Positions 36,681-51,809 of a stretch of 64,000 bases of DNA are shown piece by piece (position 1 is the stretch's first letter; every line of letters starts with the position of its first letter). Origin of the DNA: Okapia johnstoni (taxonomy: Eukaryota; Chordata; Mammalia; Artiodactyla; Giraffidae); the NCBI GenBank assembly GCA_024291935.2, contig CM044320.1, positions 31,030,001 to 31,094,000 on the forward strand. Direction: 5' to 3'. The notes under the pieces were generated by a model. It searched no databases, was not told the DNA's origin, and saw nothing but the letters and a program-made list of their open reading frames with translations. A program made the position numbers and the translations under genes.

Positions 36681-37095
36681 ACTTATATTTTAGCCACTCA
36701 TTGTGCCCTAGAATATTCTGAAAAAAATGGAAAGGAGTTCTTTTCTTCACCATAAATAGTATTTATAGTTGTTTGGTATAATCTAGAAACAGTTATCTCC
36801 TCACTTGCTATGAATTTATTGGGTAAGTAGTAGTATACTCTTTTACAGAGTAAAAAATTATGTTAAAGCTGAATCTACCTAAATAAATCTAGAAATGTGA
36901 AGATATTCCTAATGTGAGAATTCTTACCCTAAATACTGATGTTCAAAGTTATCCCAGAACCAGAAGCTGAATAACAAAACCAGTCATGACTGAAGGAATA
37001 ATTGTATTTGATTTAATAAACTTGAAACGTAGAATCCTAGAGAAAGTATTCGAAAGCTAATGTAACATATTTTCCTTCATCCTTTCTTTTATTTG

Positions 37096-37319
37096 CATGC
37101 ACTTTAAGACACTTCAGTTGTGTCTGACTCTTTGCGACCCCGTGGACTTAGCCCTCCAGGCTCCTCTGTCTATGGGATTCTCCAGGCAAGAATACTGGAG
37201 TGGGTTGCTATGCCTTCCTCCAGGGGATCTTCCCCACCAGGGATTGAACCCACATCTCTTAGGCCTCCTGCACTGGCAGGTGGGTTCTTTACCACTAGTA
37301 CCACCTGGGAAGCCCCTTG
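37096..37319 (-). mobile_element. Bov-tA SINE with target duplication
   Basis: Complete minus-strand copy. TTTTATTTG at 37087-37095 and 37320-37328. Confidence 0.92.
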
Positions 37320-37329
37320 TTTTATTTGG

Positions 37330-40300
37330 TCAACAGATATTTATTGAGTAGATTTCATGCTAGGTGCTGTGAGATACAGTTGGGGCGGTGTAGGGGGGAG
37401 GATAGAAACATAAGCAAAAGTGCATAAACAAAGGACTAATAGAAATACAGCTGGAGGTATGAAAATGGACACTGAACCAAGCAGAAAGTGGTGAGCATCC
37501 CAAGGGAAGAACAGAATAAGTGCTGTAAGAATCAGTGCATGGAAATGTTAATATCAATCCTGCTTTGTGATTGAAGTGATTTTGTATGGGGCAATAACTT
37601 TGAATTTGCAAGTTTTAGCTGTACCAACTAACTTGGAAATCTGTGGTCGGGTATAACATCATTTAAGCAGAAAGAAGTTATCAGGAAACCTAATAGTTCA
37701 TAAGCAGCTATCATATTTTTAACACATTCTAAAAAGGAAATGGACTTAAAAGCAATAAAATGCATAAAAAAATGGAAGCAGCTTAGTTCTGATCCTCGTG
37801 CCTGAGTTCTACTTAGTGTGTCTGTGCAGTTGAAAGAAATGCAGTTTTTTTTCCTTCAAAAAAAATTAACCTTGAGTTTTCTTTTCATATTAAAGAAAAA
37901 AATTAGTGTAAAGTTGACATTTAGGTGAATTCTGAATAAAGCTGTGAAACAAACTGAGTTAGTAGCACTCTAGTCTGCCATCTGGGATTTTGCACTATTC
38001 AGTCAGTTCTAGAAATTAGATTAATATGGAAGAATTCAGACAGGGGAATTACAAGGCTCACCTACTAACAGTGAAAAATCTGCAGCCAATAATTGTTCTC
38101 CTCAGGTCAGATAGATGACCTCAAATGAAATGCAATTCCAGAACGTTTTTTCAAAATGAGACTTTTATTCCAATTATCAATGGGCATCACCATCAATATT
38201 ATTTGGAAATGCCAAGGTATAAAGAGATTTTCTTAGAATATTATAAAAACACAAGTCAAAATATCAATCTGCTCTTCCTCAAACCATTTTGAAGTTATGA
38301 TTTTTGCTTCAATATTTTCACTTACTCCTAACAGCTTTCTTTATCCCCCAAATGACTTCCTGTGAATCGTGTAAAATTTGAATTCAGAAACATTGGTTCT
38401 GGCTTAAGATTTGCACACTCATCACTGCTCTCAGGTTGAGGGGCTTCGGAATGGCTTCTCTGGACAGCAGATGCTATGGCTAGATGCTTTGGGACCAATC
38501 AGACTCTAGATGGCTCAGCTGATGGTCTTCAAAACCAGACTGACCCCAGTGTCCACCCTCTCCCCCCATTCTTGTTGCCAGATCCTTGAAACAGAGGATA
38601 TTAGAACACCTATGGTGGTTTCATAAACATAGATCCCTTTTAAAATAAATAACATGCACAGTCTTTGACAGGAAACAAAGGATACAGTTATTTCCTTAGC
38701 AAATGTAGAAGTAAACAGTTTGGTGTGCAGAATATTTTCATTCCTTTTGAAACTTCGGAAATTACAGTCAAACAACTTAGGATGTACGTGTTAATGAAAG
38801 ATCTTTTGTCTAACTTATGTACATGGCTTTACTACAGATCTATGGAATTTAGGTTACATTTGTGTAATTCCATAAGGGTTTAAGACTGGCACTTAGGTGC
38901 CACCTGTTCTTCATAAATGCTGTGACTGACATCAAGTTTTCCTCCATATGGTGATGACATTTTTGATTACTATTTGTCTTCTTACATTTTAATAGTGATT
39001 TGAGTTAAAATAATTTAAAGTCTGTTTCTCAATAGCTTCATATAACTGAACAGTTCTGTTTATGAGTTTTATCTTTGTGTATTCTGAGTCCACATAAATG
39101 TATAAAAGAGCTTAAACTAGCTACGGAATACAGCTTTGTAGGACTAGATGAGTAATTTTTCAGTTGTGAGTTAAAATCAAGAGTAGAATCAATATGGGCA
39201 TCTCTGTAATTGAAAACCAGTGGGTGATAATTCTGTACTGAAAACAAGATAATAAGAATAAAAATGAGCCATTGGTGGGAGAAAGATAAGATTAAAGCTG
39301 TGATCTCAATTAAATATGAACTATTATTAACATTGCAATAAAACTTCCACTTCTAATATGTCTTATACTTTCCTCTTTTGGGGTGTATTTATGAAGATAT
39401 GTAAAAATAATTTAAATCAATAATGGCAGAATCAGTTTATTATTGCCTGATAATTAAATATTTTCAGCTTTGTTAAATTCAAATATTTTGGTAAGCAGAA
39501 ATAGTGCAGGGTTTTTGGTATGTCAAGATCTATTTCTCTATTTGTCTGGTACACTATTTTACTCAGTATGCATTAATTTCAAAGATAACAAAAAAGGCCA
39601 AGGCAAGCCACGTGGCTTTGAGATGAACAGTGGAAGAAGTCAATTTCTCTCACCTTCATGCCTGACAGGGATTAAAAAAAAAAAAAGCTGTTAGAGCCCT
39701 ACATGTGTGTATATTAAAAATAAAATAAAACAAAACAAGAAAACACAAAAAAAGCCCAAGAAAAGGTATGATCATTTTCCTCTTTATGATGATGTCCCCC
39801 CCTTTTTAAAAAGTTATAAAGGTTTCCAATTAACGTCTAACCATTTATCTGGTGCTAAAAGACACTCAAGGCTATCTTTCGTCTCCCCTGAATTTTGAGG
39901 GAACCTATTAACTTTTATTTCTTCTGTTTCCTATATAGATTTTTCCAAAGTCCAAATTCTCTCCTTCTGCAAGTGCATCTGACAACCTCACATCATCTGT
40001 AAGCCAATAGCATACAAATAACTCAAAGCCAGTATAAAAAAGGCAAAACTTTTGTTTTATTCCACTAAGTATTAATGACTACAAAGTAAAATAGAAATTC
40101 TGAAACATAAAGTCTGACTGAACTTCATATATGTTAATATATTTTATTTTGGGGGCATTCTTTGTTCTTATATGATGTTAACTTCATATATGTTAAGGAC
40201 AGTGAAGACTAAGACTTTTGCTCTTCCTTATCTAATACTATTAGACTACCACTAAATAAAGAATTAGTAGCTTATACAAATAAATCTTTAAAATAAATCT

Positions 40301-40850
40301 AATAAAAATGTTCTAACTAGATAATCTATAAATTCTAATCTAGTTTAAAAAAATTCTGATTTTTTTTTCAGAAGCAAAGCACTTTTAACTTCTTGATATA
40401 TAATTTTCCAGAGTAGCCATCTGGCAAAAATTTTATTTCATCAATATTTGCCAATTAAAAAGAAAAGAGTATATGTAAATACATATATATATGGTTAAAA
40501 TGTTACCCGTGGTTAAATCTAACTATTGTACTTAAGAAAAAAATTTGTTAAAGTGTAAGCACTCTCACAATAAAATACTCGGACAAAATGAAACATTTGT
40601 CAAATGTTTGATTTTCCCCATGTAAAGTCTAGTTTGAGGTGGTCAAGAAGGAGACAGATAAGGTTAATCAAACTACTATTATGAAAACAAAGTTCCTACC
40701 ACCAATTTAAATTTAATCAGAGTCATGGTTCTTTTGTCTTTTGTGCAATCACAATATTTTATACATTAAAGACTAAAATTATTGTTGTATTATAAACATA
40801 AAAAGTCATGTTTCTACCACTCTTACTTAATTAGAAATGGAAGAATATTT
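37330..40850. other. Long SINE-free intergenic stretch
   Basis: About 3.5 kb of AT-rich sequence without a recognisable young SINE or LINE, unusual for this window. Small A-rich frames (e.g. 39707-39898) are low-complexity. No exon or RNA gene could be supported. Confidence 0.45.
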
Positions 40851-40854
40851 CCCT

Positions 40855-41345
40855 GAATGACAAAAAAAGAACTTCACAAAATCTCTTAAATCAATATCCA
40901 ATATGGAACTCAATAGTGAAAAAGAAGATGCATTCTCACTAAAATTAAGAGCAGATAAAAAGTAAAACCGCTATCACTGATACCAAATAAACCTATTTTC
41001 AAAGTCTCAGATAGGATGACATGGAACAGAAATAAGGGTAATAACTATTGGAAAGATATTGGAAAGAAAATGATAAAATAATCATAATTTTCGAATTCTA
41101 AAATTGTCTGCCTAGAAAAAAAGTGAGAATGAAACACAACACTATCTCAACTAACAAAATAATTTAGAAGAAAGATTAGATATGAATGTGTGCAAAAGCA
41201 ATAGCTATATCGTATATACGCAACAATTAGGTAGAAAGTATATTTTTTATTTAAAAAAATCCCTTTAACAATAGCAACAAAATTGAAAAATGCTTAAATA
41301 TATATTCAAAGGAAATATATGGGATTTAATGACGAAAGTGATGTT
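40855..41345 (+). mobile_element. Degenerate L1 ORF2 fragment
   Basis: ATGGAACTCAATAGTGAAAAA, GCATTCTCACTAAAATTAAG and CCCTTTAACAATAGCAACAAA follow the order of L1 ORF2 sense sequence around the RT domain, with many indels. Confidence 0.6.
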
Positions 41346-41349
41346 ATCT

Positions 41350-42705
41350 TAATGCATTCTTACCTGAAGCTCTCTTTATTAAGAGGTACGATACAGGCAC
41401 CAGGTACCAAACAGAATTTTTGCTGGCATAATGAGAAGAATTAAGAGAACTGAAAGGGAAAAAGCATTCACAGTGGTTGATTCAACATCTTTTATTTCTG
41501 AGCGTAAAATAACTCTTCAATATCCTCACAATTATGTGTTTCACATTTTGGGAAACACTGACTCACCAGGCAACAAAACAAACTACAAAGATTAAAAAAA
41601 ATAAAAGTATGTCAAAGATACATACATAAATCATTGGAAAAGGGTGTGGCACATAAGAAGCATCCAATAGATATTTATTGACTTAATTCATGAATTCACA
41701 CAAATACATTGTCAAGAACACCTGCTGTCCCAATTTTTTTAGTATATACAAAACAATTTGACGATCCAATAAATGATTCTGGGATAATAGCTCAATTTTT
41801 CCTTTGGAAAAATCATCCTGTAAACAAATCCAAATTTCTGCTGGGTTTCTAGAGTCACACACAGAGTGTAATCTTAAAAAAGGAACCACCATTGAGGAAA
41901 GCAAATCTGAGAGATAGAGACTGATTCTTCTGTGCACTTAAATTCAAGATGTTCAAAATAATTCTCATGGCTTTCAAAGTTATCTAAGTCAACAATTTGA
42001 CCCTACTCCAGTATGAAAGGCTTTTTAGGCAGGCTGAGCAAATAAGATTTAATAAAAGGTAAACAGGAAAAAGCAAATATCCTTTAGATGAACAACCTGT
42101 GTTCTAGGTATCACTACTTGCCTGCATCAAAACTCAGTGCCTATTTTTTTTCTCTTCATCCTCCAGCAAATGCTTTCTTATCCTTCAGCACTTTCTGCTA
42201 TTATGAATTCTTCCTTTACAAAAGCAGACTAAAGTATTTTCTCCTTTCTGCTTCCATCACATTTTGTATAAAACTCACTCATAATTTTCCCCTGTTTTTA
42301 TCCAAGTTACTTGTTAATGTTTCATCTCTGAGTGTTAAATTCATTATTTGTACTGCCACCATCCAGTATAACACCTGACACAAAGTGGGTGACCAATACA
42401 TGTTTGAAGAATGGAGTGAATGAATGAATGGATGAATCAATGAAGCACTAATAATATATTTTTTTTAATTTACTGATCTATCTGCTAGGAATTTCTTTAC
42501 TGCCTGAGTGCTTGAATTTTCTTGGGGTCTAAAGTGACAAGTCGTGTTTTGTATATCTGGAAAAGCGAGATATTTTCATTGCTTTCATATGAGTGTCATA
42601 GCCCATTTTCAGGTAAATTTTGTTAAGATTCAAACAGTCTTTATTGTACACCAAGTTTATAAAGCCAATTAATTACAATTCTGAACAGTTCATCATAATA
42701 AGATG
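41350..42705. other. Intergenic, no gene seen
   Basis: A MIR/L2-like 3' end lies near 42365-42440 (GACCAATACATGTTTGAAGAA, then GAATGAATGAATG). No gene is seen. Confidence 0.35.
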
Positions 42706-42721
42706 GTGTATGCACTTCCTG

Positions 42722-42937
42722 TGCTGCTGCTGCTCTTTAGTCACCAAGTCATGTCTGACTCCACAATCCCATGGACTTATAGCCTACCAGGCTCCTCTGT
42801 CCATGGGATTTTCCACACAAGAATACTGGAGTGGGTTGCCATTTCCTTCTCTAGGGGATCTTCCTCACCCAGGGATTAAATCTGAGTCTCCTGCTTGGCC
42901 AACAGATTCTTTATCACTGAGCCACCTGCAAAGTCCC
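42722..42937 (-). mobile_element. Bov-tA SINE with target duplication
   Basis: Minus strand, GCTGCTGCTGC at its left end, CCACCTGCAAAGTCCC at right. ATGCACTTCCTG at 42710-42721 and 42938-42949. Confidence 0.92.
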
Positions 42938-42984
42938 ATGCACTTCCTGAACTGGTCCTTTTATGAAAAGAGGGATTTTTTTTT

Positions 42985-44249
42985 TTTATCATCCTTTTAA
43001 AAAATTTATTTATTTATTGAAGGATAATTACTTTGCAGACTTTTGTTGTTTTCTGTCAAACCTCAACATGAATCAGCCATAGGTATACATATATCCCCTC
43101 CCTTTTGAAGCTCTCTCCCATCTCCCTCCCCATCCCATCCTTCTAGGTTGATACAGAGCCCCTGTTTGAGTTTCCTGAGACATACAGCAAATTCCTGTTG
43201 GCTATCTATTTTACATATGGTAATGTAAGTTTCTATGTTACTCTCCCCACACATCTCACCCTCTCCTCCCCTCTCCCCATGTCCGTAAGTCTGTCCTGTA
43301 TGTCTGTTTCTTCATTGCTGCCCTGCAAATAAATTCTTAGGAACCTTCTTTCTAGATTCCATATACATGCATTAGTATACGATATTAGTCTTTCTCTTTC
43401 CGACTTACTTCACTCGTATAATAGGCTCTAGGTTCATCCACCTCATTAGAACAGACTCAAATGCATTCCTTTTTATGGCTGAGTAATATTCCATTGTGTA
43501 TATGTACCACAACTTCTTTATCCATTCATCTGCTGATGGACATTTAGGTTGCTTCTATATTCTAGCTATTGTAAGTAGTGCTACAATGAACATTGGGGTA
43601 CATGTGTCCTTTTCAATTTTGGTTTCCTCAGGGTATATGCCTAGGAGTGGGATTGCTGGGTCATATGATGGTTTTATTCCTAGTTTTTAAGGAATCTCCA
43701 TTCCGTCTTTCAAAGTGGCTGTGTCAATTTACATTCCTATCAACAGTGCAAGAGGGTTCCCTTTTTTCTACACCCTCTCCAGCATTTATTCTTTGTATAC
43801 TTTTTGATGATGGCCATTCTGACTGGAGTGAGGTGATAGCTCATTGTAGTTTTGACTTGCATTTCTCTAATAATGAGTGATATTGAGTATCTTTACATGT
43901 GTTTGTTAGCCATCCATTTGTCTTCTTTGGAGAAATGTCCATTTAGGTCTTTTTCTCACTTTTTGACTGGATTGTTTGTTTTTCTGGTATTGAGTTGTAT
44001 GAGCTGCTTGTATATTTTGGAAATTAATCCTTTGTCAGTTGTTTCATTTGCTATTATTTTCACCCATTTTGAGGGTTGTCTTTTCACCTTGCTTATAGTT
44101 TCCTTTGCTGTGCAAAAGCTTTTAAGTTTAATCAAGTCCCACTTGTTTGCTTTTGTTGTTATTTCCATTACTCTAGGAGGTGGGTCTTAGAGGTTCTTGA
44201 TTTGATTTATGTCATCAAGTGTTCTGCCTATGTTTCCTCTAAGAGTTTT
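42985..44249 (-). mobile_element. L1 LINE, 3' part (interrupted by FOXK2 retrocopy)
   Basis: Minus-strand ruminant L1 with its 3' terminus near 42985 and the C-terminal end of ORF2 at 44168-43956 ([27 protein letters not shown]). It resumes at 48100-48545 with the directly upstream part of ORF2. The interruption at 44250-48099 is the FOXK2 copy, with the target sequence duplicated. Confidence 0.9.
44235..44249. repeat. Target-site duplication, left copy
   Basis: TCCTCTAAGAGTTTT, identical to 48100-48114. It lies at the poly(A) end of the FOXK2 copy. The first T and the last four Ts could each belong to element or target. Confidence 0.92.
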
Positions 44250-44258
44250 TTTTTTTTT
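44246..44258 (-). other. Poly(A) tract of the FOXK2 retrocopy
   Basis: Thirteen uninterrupted Ts on the plus strand, i.e. a poly(A) tail on the minus strand, shared in part with the duplicated target. Confidence 0.9.
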
Positions 44259-45999
44259 CTCATTCACATGATGGTTTTGTTTTTATTTTTTAAATGGCTG
44301 AGTTATAAATCCAGCTAGTGTGCAGTAATTTCATAATTTTAATATCCATTATCTGCAATAAGATTGTGACAGCTCCATACTGTGGATTGACACACAATAC
44401 TTAGAACAGATTTATCATATTTGGTCTTTAGGTAAATAATAAATGTTTTAAAATTGCCTAAATATACCATTCTGAGCCATTTCATTCCACCAGGAAAATA
44501 CAGGGGTTTTTTTTTTTCCTCTCTTTAAAAAAAATTAAATACCAAAATAACTATATTTAAATAAATAACGTTATGATGATGACATTTAAAAATTCACAAT
44601 AAGGCCAGAGCCCTCTTTCTGTTTGCATGCTGCTCAGCTCTGACCCCAGAAACCTCTGGAAAGGTGAGTGGCTTTCTTCCAGAGGAACGCAGGCTGAGGC
44701 CGAGTGGGCCTCCAACTTTTCATTCTCTCACCTTTGTTTCCTTTTCTCTCGCTTTTATTTTTTATAGGAGAGAAGTCAGCCTTAGTATTAGATTCAGTTC
44801 TAAAAGGTTGAGGGGAATTTCCTATTACAAATCAGAAAGCAACCTAGGTGTTTCCAACGCTTACCGGATGGAGGGTGCCTGCTTCCAAGACCCTTGTGTT
44901 AACAGGCAGCTTCTGCTCCACCCCAGCAGCTGCTCCTGCCGTGAAGGGGGCAAACCACAACATCACGGGGCGGCCGGCTGGTTGGACGATGCCGAGAGCT
45001 GGTGACGGCACCTAAAATCGTGAACGTGTCACGGAGAAATCTGTGACCTTTGTTTGAAAAAGGTGTGTGATAAAAGATTGAATCTTTTTTTCCAAATGAA
45101 GAAGTAACAGTTCTGTCGTTTTAAACATACACAATACGTAGGAGACTTGTTTTACTTAGAGTGGAAAATTATGCCAGGGACAAAGTCAACACAAAGAAAC
45201 AAACAACAAAAAGTAGCAAGAAAGAGAAATGGGTTAAGTGCAGCTCCAGGAGCCTGGCAGCTCTTTCTGTCAGGGTTACAAATGGCCCGCGGGTGTCCAT
45301 CTGTATGTCCGTCCTACACATGGAAATGGAGGAGGATTAAATTCATCAGGTAACTGCTCTAACATGGGAAATTTGCAGATGTCAAGTAGCTCCATCTGAC
45401 TTAAACAGGAGAGACAAAAGTAAATCATTCCATAGGCTGAAAACAAACAACAAAAACAAACAAAACTACGTTGTTTCTTCTCCCCAAATGAAATCCACAC
45501 AAAAGGTCCTGTGTGATTCCAAAATTTCCAGAGTAGAAATGGAGTGATCTGAAATGTCAAAGACCCCATTATTTTGTAAAGAAAGAAAGTACACCTCAAA
45601 ATATTCTAATTCCACGTGTGAACAACAAAACACTGTCTTGTCTACTGGAAGCGGGCGGTGGGGTGGCTCCGGCCCAGGCCCAGCAGGTCTGCTCGCACCG
45701 GGCGTGTCCTCCCTGGGAAGGACCGTGAGTCTCTACTGGGAGCTGAGCTGAACACTGGGCAGGGAGACACTGCCGGAGCCCGGCTTTGCTGTTTGTGGTT
45801 CTGATGTTCAGGGGTGACTTCTGTCTTTTAACTTAAGGAGTTTTAAGGCCACCTGGGTTTGTGTTTCCAGTGCTGAGGTGAAGTCCAACCGCAGGGCCCT
45901 CTACCCACCGAGGGAACACGCTCCGAGTGTCGGTGAGAGGCAGTGTCTCCTTTTGGCACCACAGAGTTGACGTTAAAGTGAGAAATGCTCTCCCGGCTG
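44259..45999 (-). other. 3'UTR of the FOXK2 retrocopy
   Basis: Continuous transcribed-type sequence from the TAG stop (46002-46000) to the poly(A) tract, with no recognisable SINE or LINE inside. Frames on the plus strand here (e.g. 44664-45005) are chance frames. Confidence 0.8.
44282..44287 (-). promoter_or_regulatory. AATAAA polyadenylation signal
   Basis: TTTATT on the plus strand, about 23 nt upstream of the poly(A) tract on the minus strand. This is the spacing expected of a genuine mRNA 3' end. Confidence 0.85.
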
Positions 46000-48545
<2,546 letters not shown>

Positions 48546-48592
48546 GGCTTATCATATATAAAAGTGGCTTATAATTCATATATAAAAAGGGC

Positions 48593-48820
48593 TTGCTTCC
48601 CTGGTGGCTCAAATAGTAAAGAGCCCACCTGCAGTGCAGGAGACCCAGGTTTGATCCCTGGGTTGGAAAGATTCCCTGTAGAAGGGAATGGCAACCCACT
48701 CCAGTATTCTTGCCTGGAGAATCCCATGGACAGAGGAGTCTGGTGGGCTATAGTCCATAGGGTTGCAAAGAGTTGGATACAACTGAGCCACTTTCACTTT
48801 CTTTCTTCTTTCTTTCTTTC
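48593..48820 (+). mobile_element. Bov-tA SINE with (TTTC)n end
   Basis: CTTGCTTCCCTGGTGGCTC head to CAACTGAGCCACTTTCAC, followed by a pyrimidine TTTC repeat to 48820. Confidence 0.9.
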
Positions 48821-48824
48821 AAAT

Positions 48825-51395
48825 AGAGTACTGGAATGTTACAGATGGTGCAATAGAATTGGATATGGATGGGAAATAAACCTTCAAATCTGCTTGACAA
48901 AATAAAAGAGTTTACAGAGTTTGCTCCCAAAGTAATACACATTTTCCCATCTACAATGTTGAGGATCAATTCATTTCTTTTTTAGAGGAGATGCATATGA
49001 AAACAAAGCCCGATATATTTGCCTTTGACTGTGTAAGGCAGATTCTATTGTCTACTTTGCTCTTCTCAGTGAAATCTTGAAGTGAATGAGTAGGGATTTT
49101 TGTTCACACCTCAACCTTCCTAATAGTAACAAGTCTTTCTGCCAACACAACTGTTTCCTTTCTTTTTAACAATGGCATATGGCTCAGATGTTTACAGCAA
49201 ATCTATACAAAATGCTTTTTTGGTTTTATAGAAGGATAGACAGTTATGAACTCTAAATCTGCATCTTACTTCCTACATGCAAAAACAAGCGTCCTTGGGG
49301 CAGCACAAGCTATGGACATCTTTGCAATGAAAGCCCTGCAAAGGCAAATGGAAATTTATTTCAATGAGTTTACTGTACGCACACTGTTTTTTTTTTTAAT
49401 TGGTAGGTTTTAAAATTAGTATTGGTAGGTTTTAAATGCCTAATTATCTTCATATAAATGGCACCCTATCATCCTGGTAGTGTTGTACTCCTGCCTTGTG
49501 CTGTTTATTGTTTTGCATTACAATTATCATGCAAAGCAGAGAAGGTGACTTTAAGCAGCTCATTTAAAGTGCTTTTTTTTTTCTTAAGTGTAAAATCTTT
49601 GGGAGGCTATTTACATAGATGTGTATCATTGGGTGTTAAAAATCAGTCCAATTATAAGTACACAAAAGTTTTTATTAGGGGTTTAATTTTGAAATGTAAA
49701 TGGCCATTGTAAAGTGCTTGTTGAAATTTTCATTTGTGCTTGTATTTTTGTCTGTGGATTAACAAGCCACCCTGTATTGAAATTAACTACAGAGATACAC
49801 AAGACATTCAAAGATCACAGAACCTGTAGGGCAAAATTGCCTAAAGGTGTGTGGTGCTATCCTGTCTTTGGAGCTGGACATCAGAGATGCTGTAAGAAAG
49901 TGCTCCTCTAACCACCCAAACCACTAGCAATGGCTGTACCAGTGATAGGATCCCACTTCATGTTGCATTCTGTTGCCATGGCTATGATGGCCCTAATATT
50001 GTGTGCTCACAGCAAGGTTGCAATTAGTATTTGGATTTAGAAGAGAAACATAATGATCTCATATTGAAGAAACACTTGGTTAATACTATTTTGGATCTAG
50101 GCATTCTTTCAAGTTGTTAACGAGCAACTCTGTTGGTCAGAAAAAAAATCACTCAGCCATTTTGTACCTGCATCGTCAGTTTCTTTCCAGCCAAGTTCAC
50201 TGAGATAGAGAGGCTGAGGATGTTTCTGGTCTGTCTACATGTGCTCTCTGCCAGGTTGCAAAAACACACTCCTGGCATATTTTTAAATTGATAGCAGGCT
50301 TTTATATGCTTTCTTACACAGTGAGTGGTGATGAAGCTGCACTGCTTTAATAATCAAATGAACTGTATACTAGATACCCCTAAAAATGCATCCAAGGGAT
50401 GAATTGTAAGAGGTTTACAGTTTGATCCATGCACAGTCAACTTCATGACATACAGCTGCTGTTTTGGGTGAATTTAAGGTTTTTACTTAGTCATGAAAGA
50501 ATTTGGAGACAAAGCAATAGGTAAGAAGTGGATTCATTTAGAGAGAAACACACTCCATAGAGTGTGGGCCATCTCAGAAGAAGAGGGAGAGCCTCAAAAT
50601 ATGACATGGTTAGTTTCTAAAGGTTGAGTAATTAGATAGGCTAATGAGTGGGAGGATTATTTCAATTATTTTGAGGAAGGGGTGGGGATTTCCAGGAATT
50701 GGGCCACTGCCCCCCAAAATTGAGCTTTTATGGTCAGAACTGTCATGGCGCTGGTGGGTGTGTTATTTAGCATGCCAAGTATTATTGCAGTAAGCATATA
50801 ATGAGGCTCGAGGTCTACAGGAAGTGGAATCTTCTGCCACATTGGACCCAGTTGGTTCTAACCAGTCTTTGTCACATCCATTGGTTCTGTCACTCTTTTA
50901 AACATTGTGCCTTCCCCCTTCCCTCCTGTTTCATAACTGTGGATCACCAGCCAATGAAAAGGGCTTAACATTTTTTGAAGCAGAGATTAGTTTCTCCATG
51001 GTGTTCAGTAATCATCTATTGTGGGTCTTTTTACTTGGTAACTTATTTATAAAGAGTCAGTTTCATATTATTCACTTGGAAGTGGTAAGAGGTGAAGGGA
51101 CAGGCTTCGACATGATTATAAGTGAGGAAAGGAGTTGAGAAAGGAAGAGTAGTTGCCCTACCTTCTTAGACTATAAACTTTAGGTAGTCAGAGCCAGAAC
51201 CCCAGGGTTCCAGTCATGGAGCACAGAGAGAAATTCATGAGCTAAAGCTAAGGGCTCAAGTTGGGGAGAAAGGCACTAGACAATAGAAGTTGTTTCGACA
51301 GCAGCTCAAACAGTAGAAGAGGCAGAATTGTGGAGATCAGCCTTGTTTTGTTACAAAAAAAGAAGTTTTTAAAGACAGATTTACCTAAGATATGG
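48825..51395. other. Intergenic, no gene seen
   Basis: About 2.6 kb without a recognisable young repeat. Frames at 49458-49911 are unrecognised. No splice-flanked exon could be supported. Confidence 0.4.
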
Positions 51396-51397
51396 AT

Positions 51398-51803
51398 TTG
51401 TTGCTGTTGTTCAGTCACCAAGTTGTGTCCAGCTCTCTACAACCCCATGAACTGCAGAACGCCAAGCTTCCCTGTCTTCACTAACTCCCTGAGTTTGCTC
51501 AAACTCATGTACACTGAGTCAGTGATGCCATCCAACCATCTTATCCTCTGTTGCCCACTTCTCCTCCTGCCCTCAGTCTTTCCCAGCATCGGTCTTTTCC
51601 AGTGAGTTAACTCTTCACATCAGGTAGCTAAAGTATTGGAGCTTCAGCTTCAGCATCAGTCTTTCCAATGAGTAATCAGGGTTGATATCCTTTAGGATTG
51701 ACTGGTTTGATGTCCTTGCAGTCCAAGGGTCTCTGAAGAGTTCTCTGGAGCACCACAGTGAAAACATCAATTATGCAGAGCTCAGCCTTCTTTATGGTCC
51801 AAT
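51398..51803 (-). mobile_element. BovB 3'-end fragment
   Basis: Minus-strand BovB from its terminal CAGCAACA-type end to the KKAEL-coding region (TTCTTTATGGTCCAA). Frames are broken. Confidence 0.85.
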
Positions 51804-51809
51804 ATATGG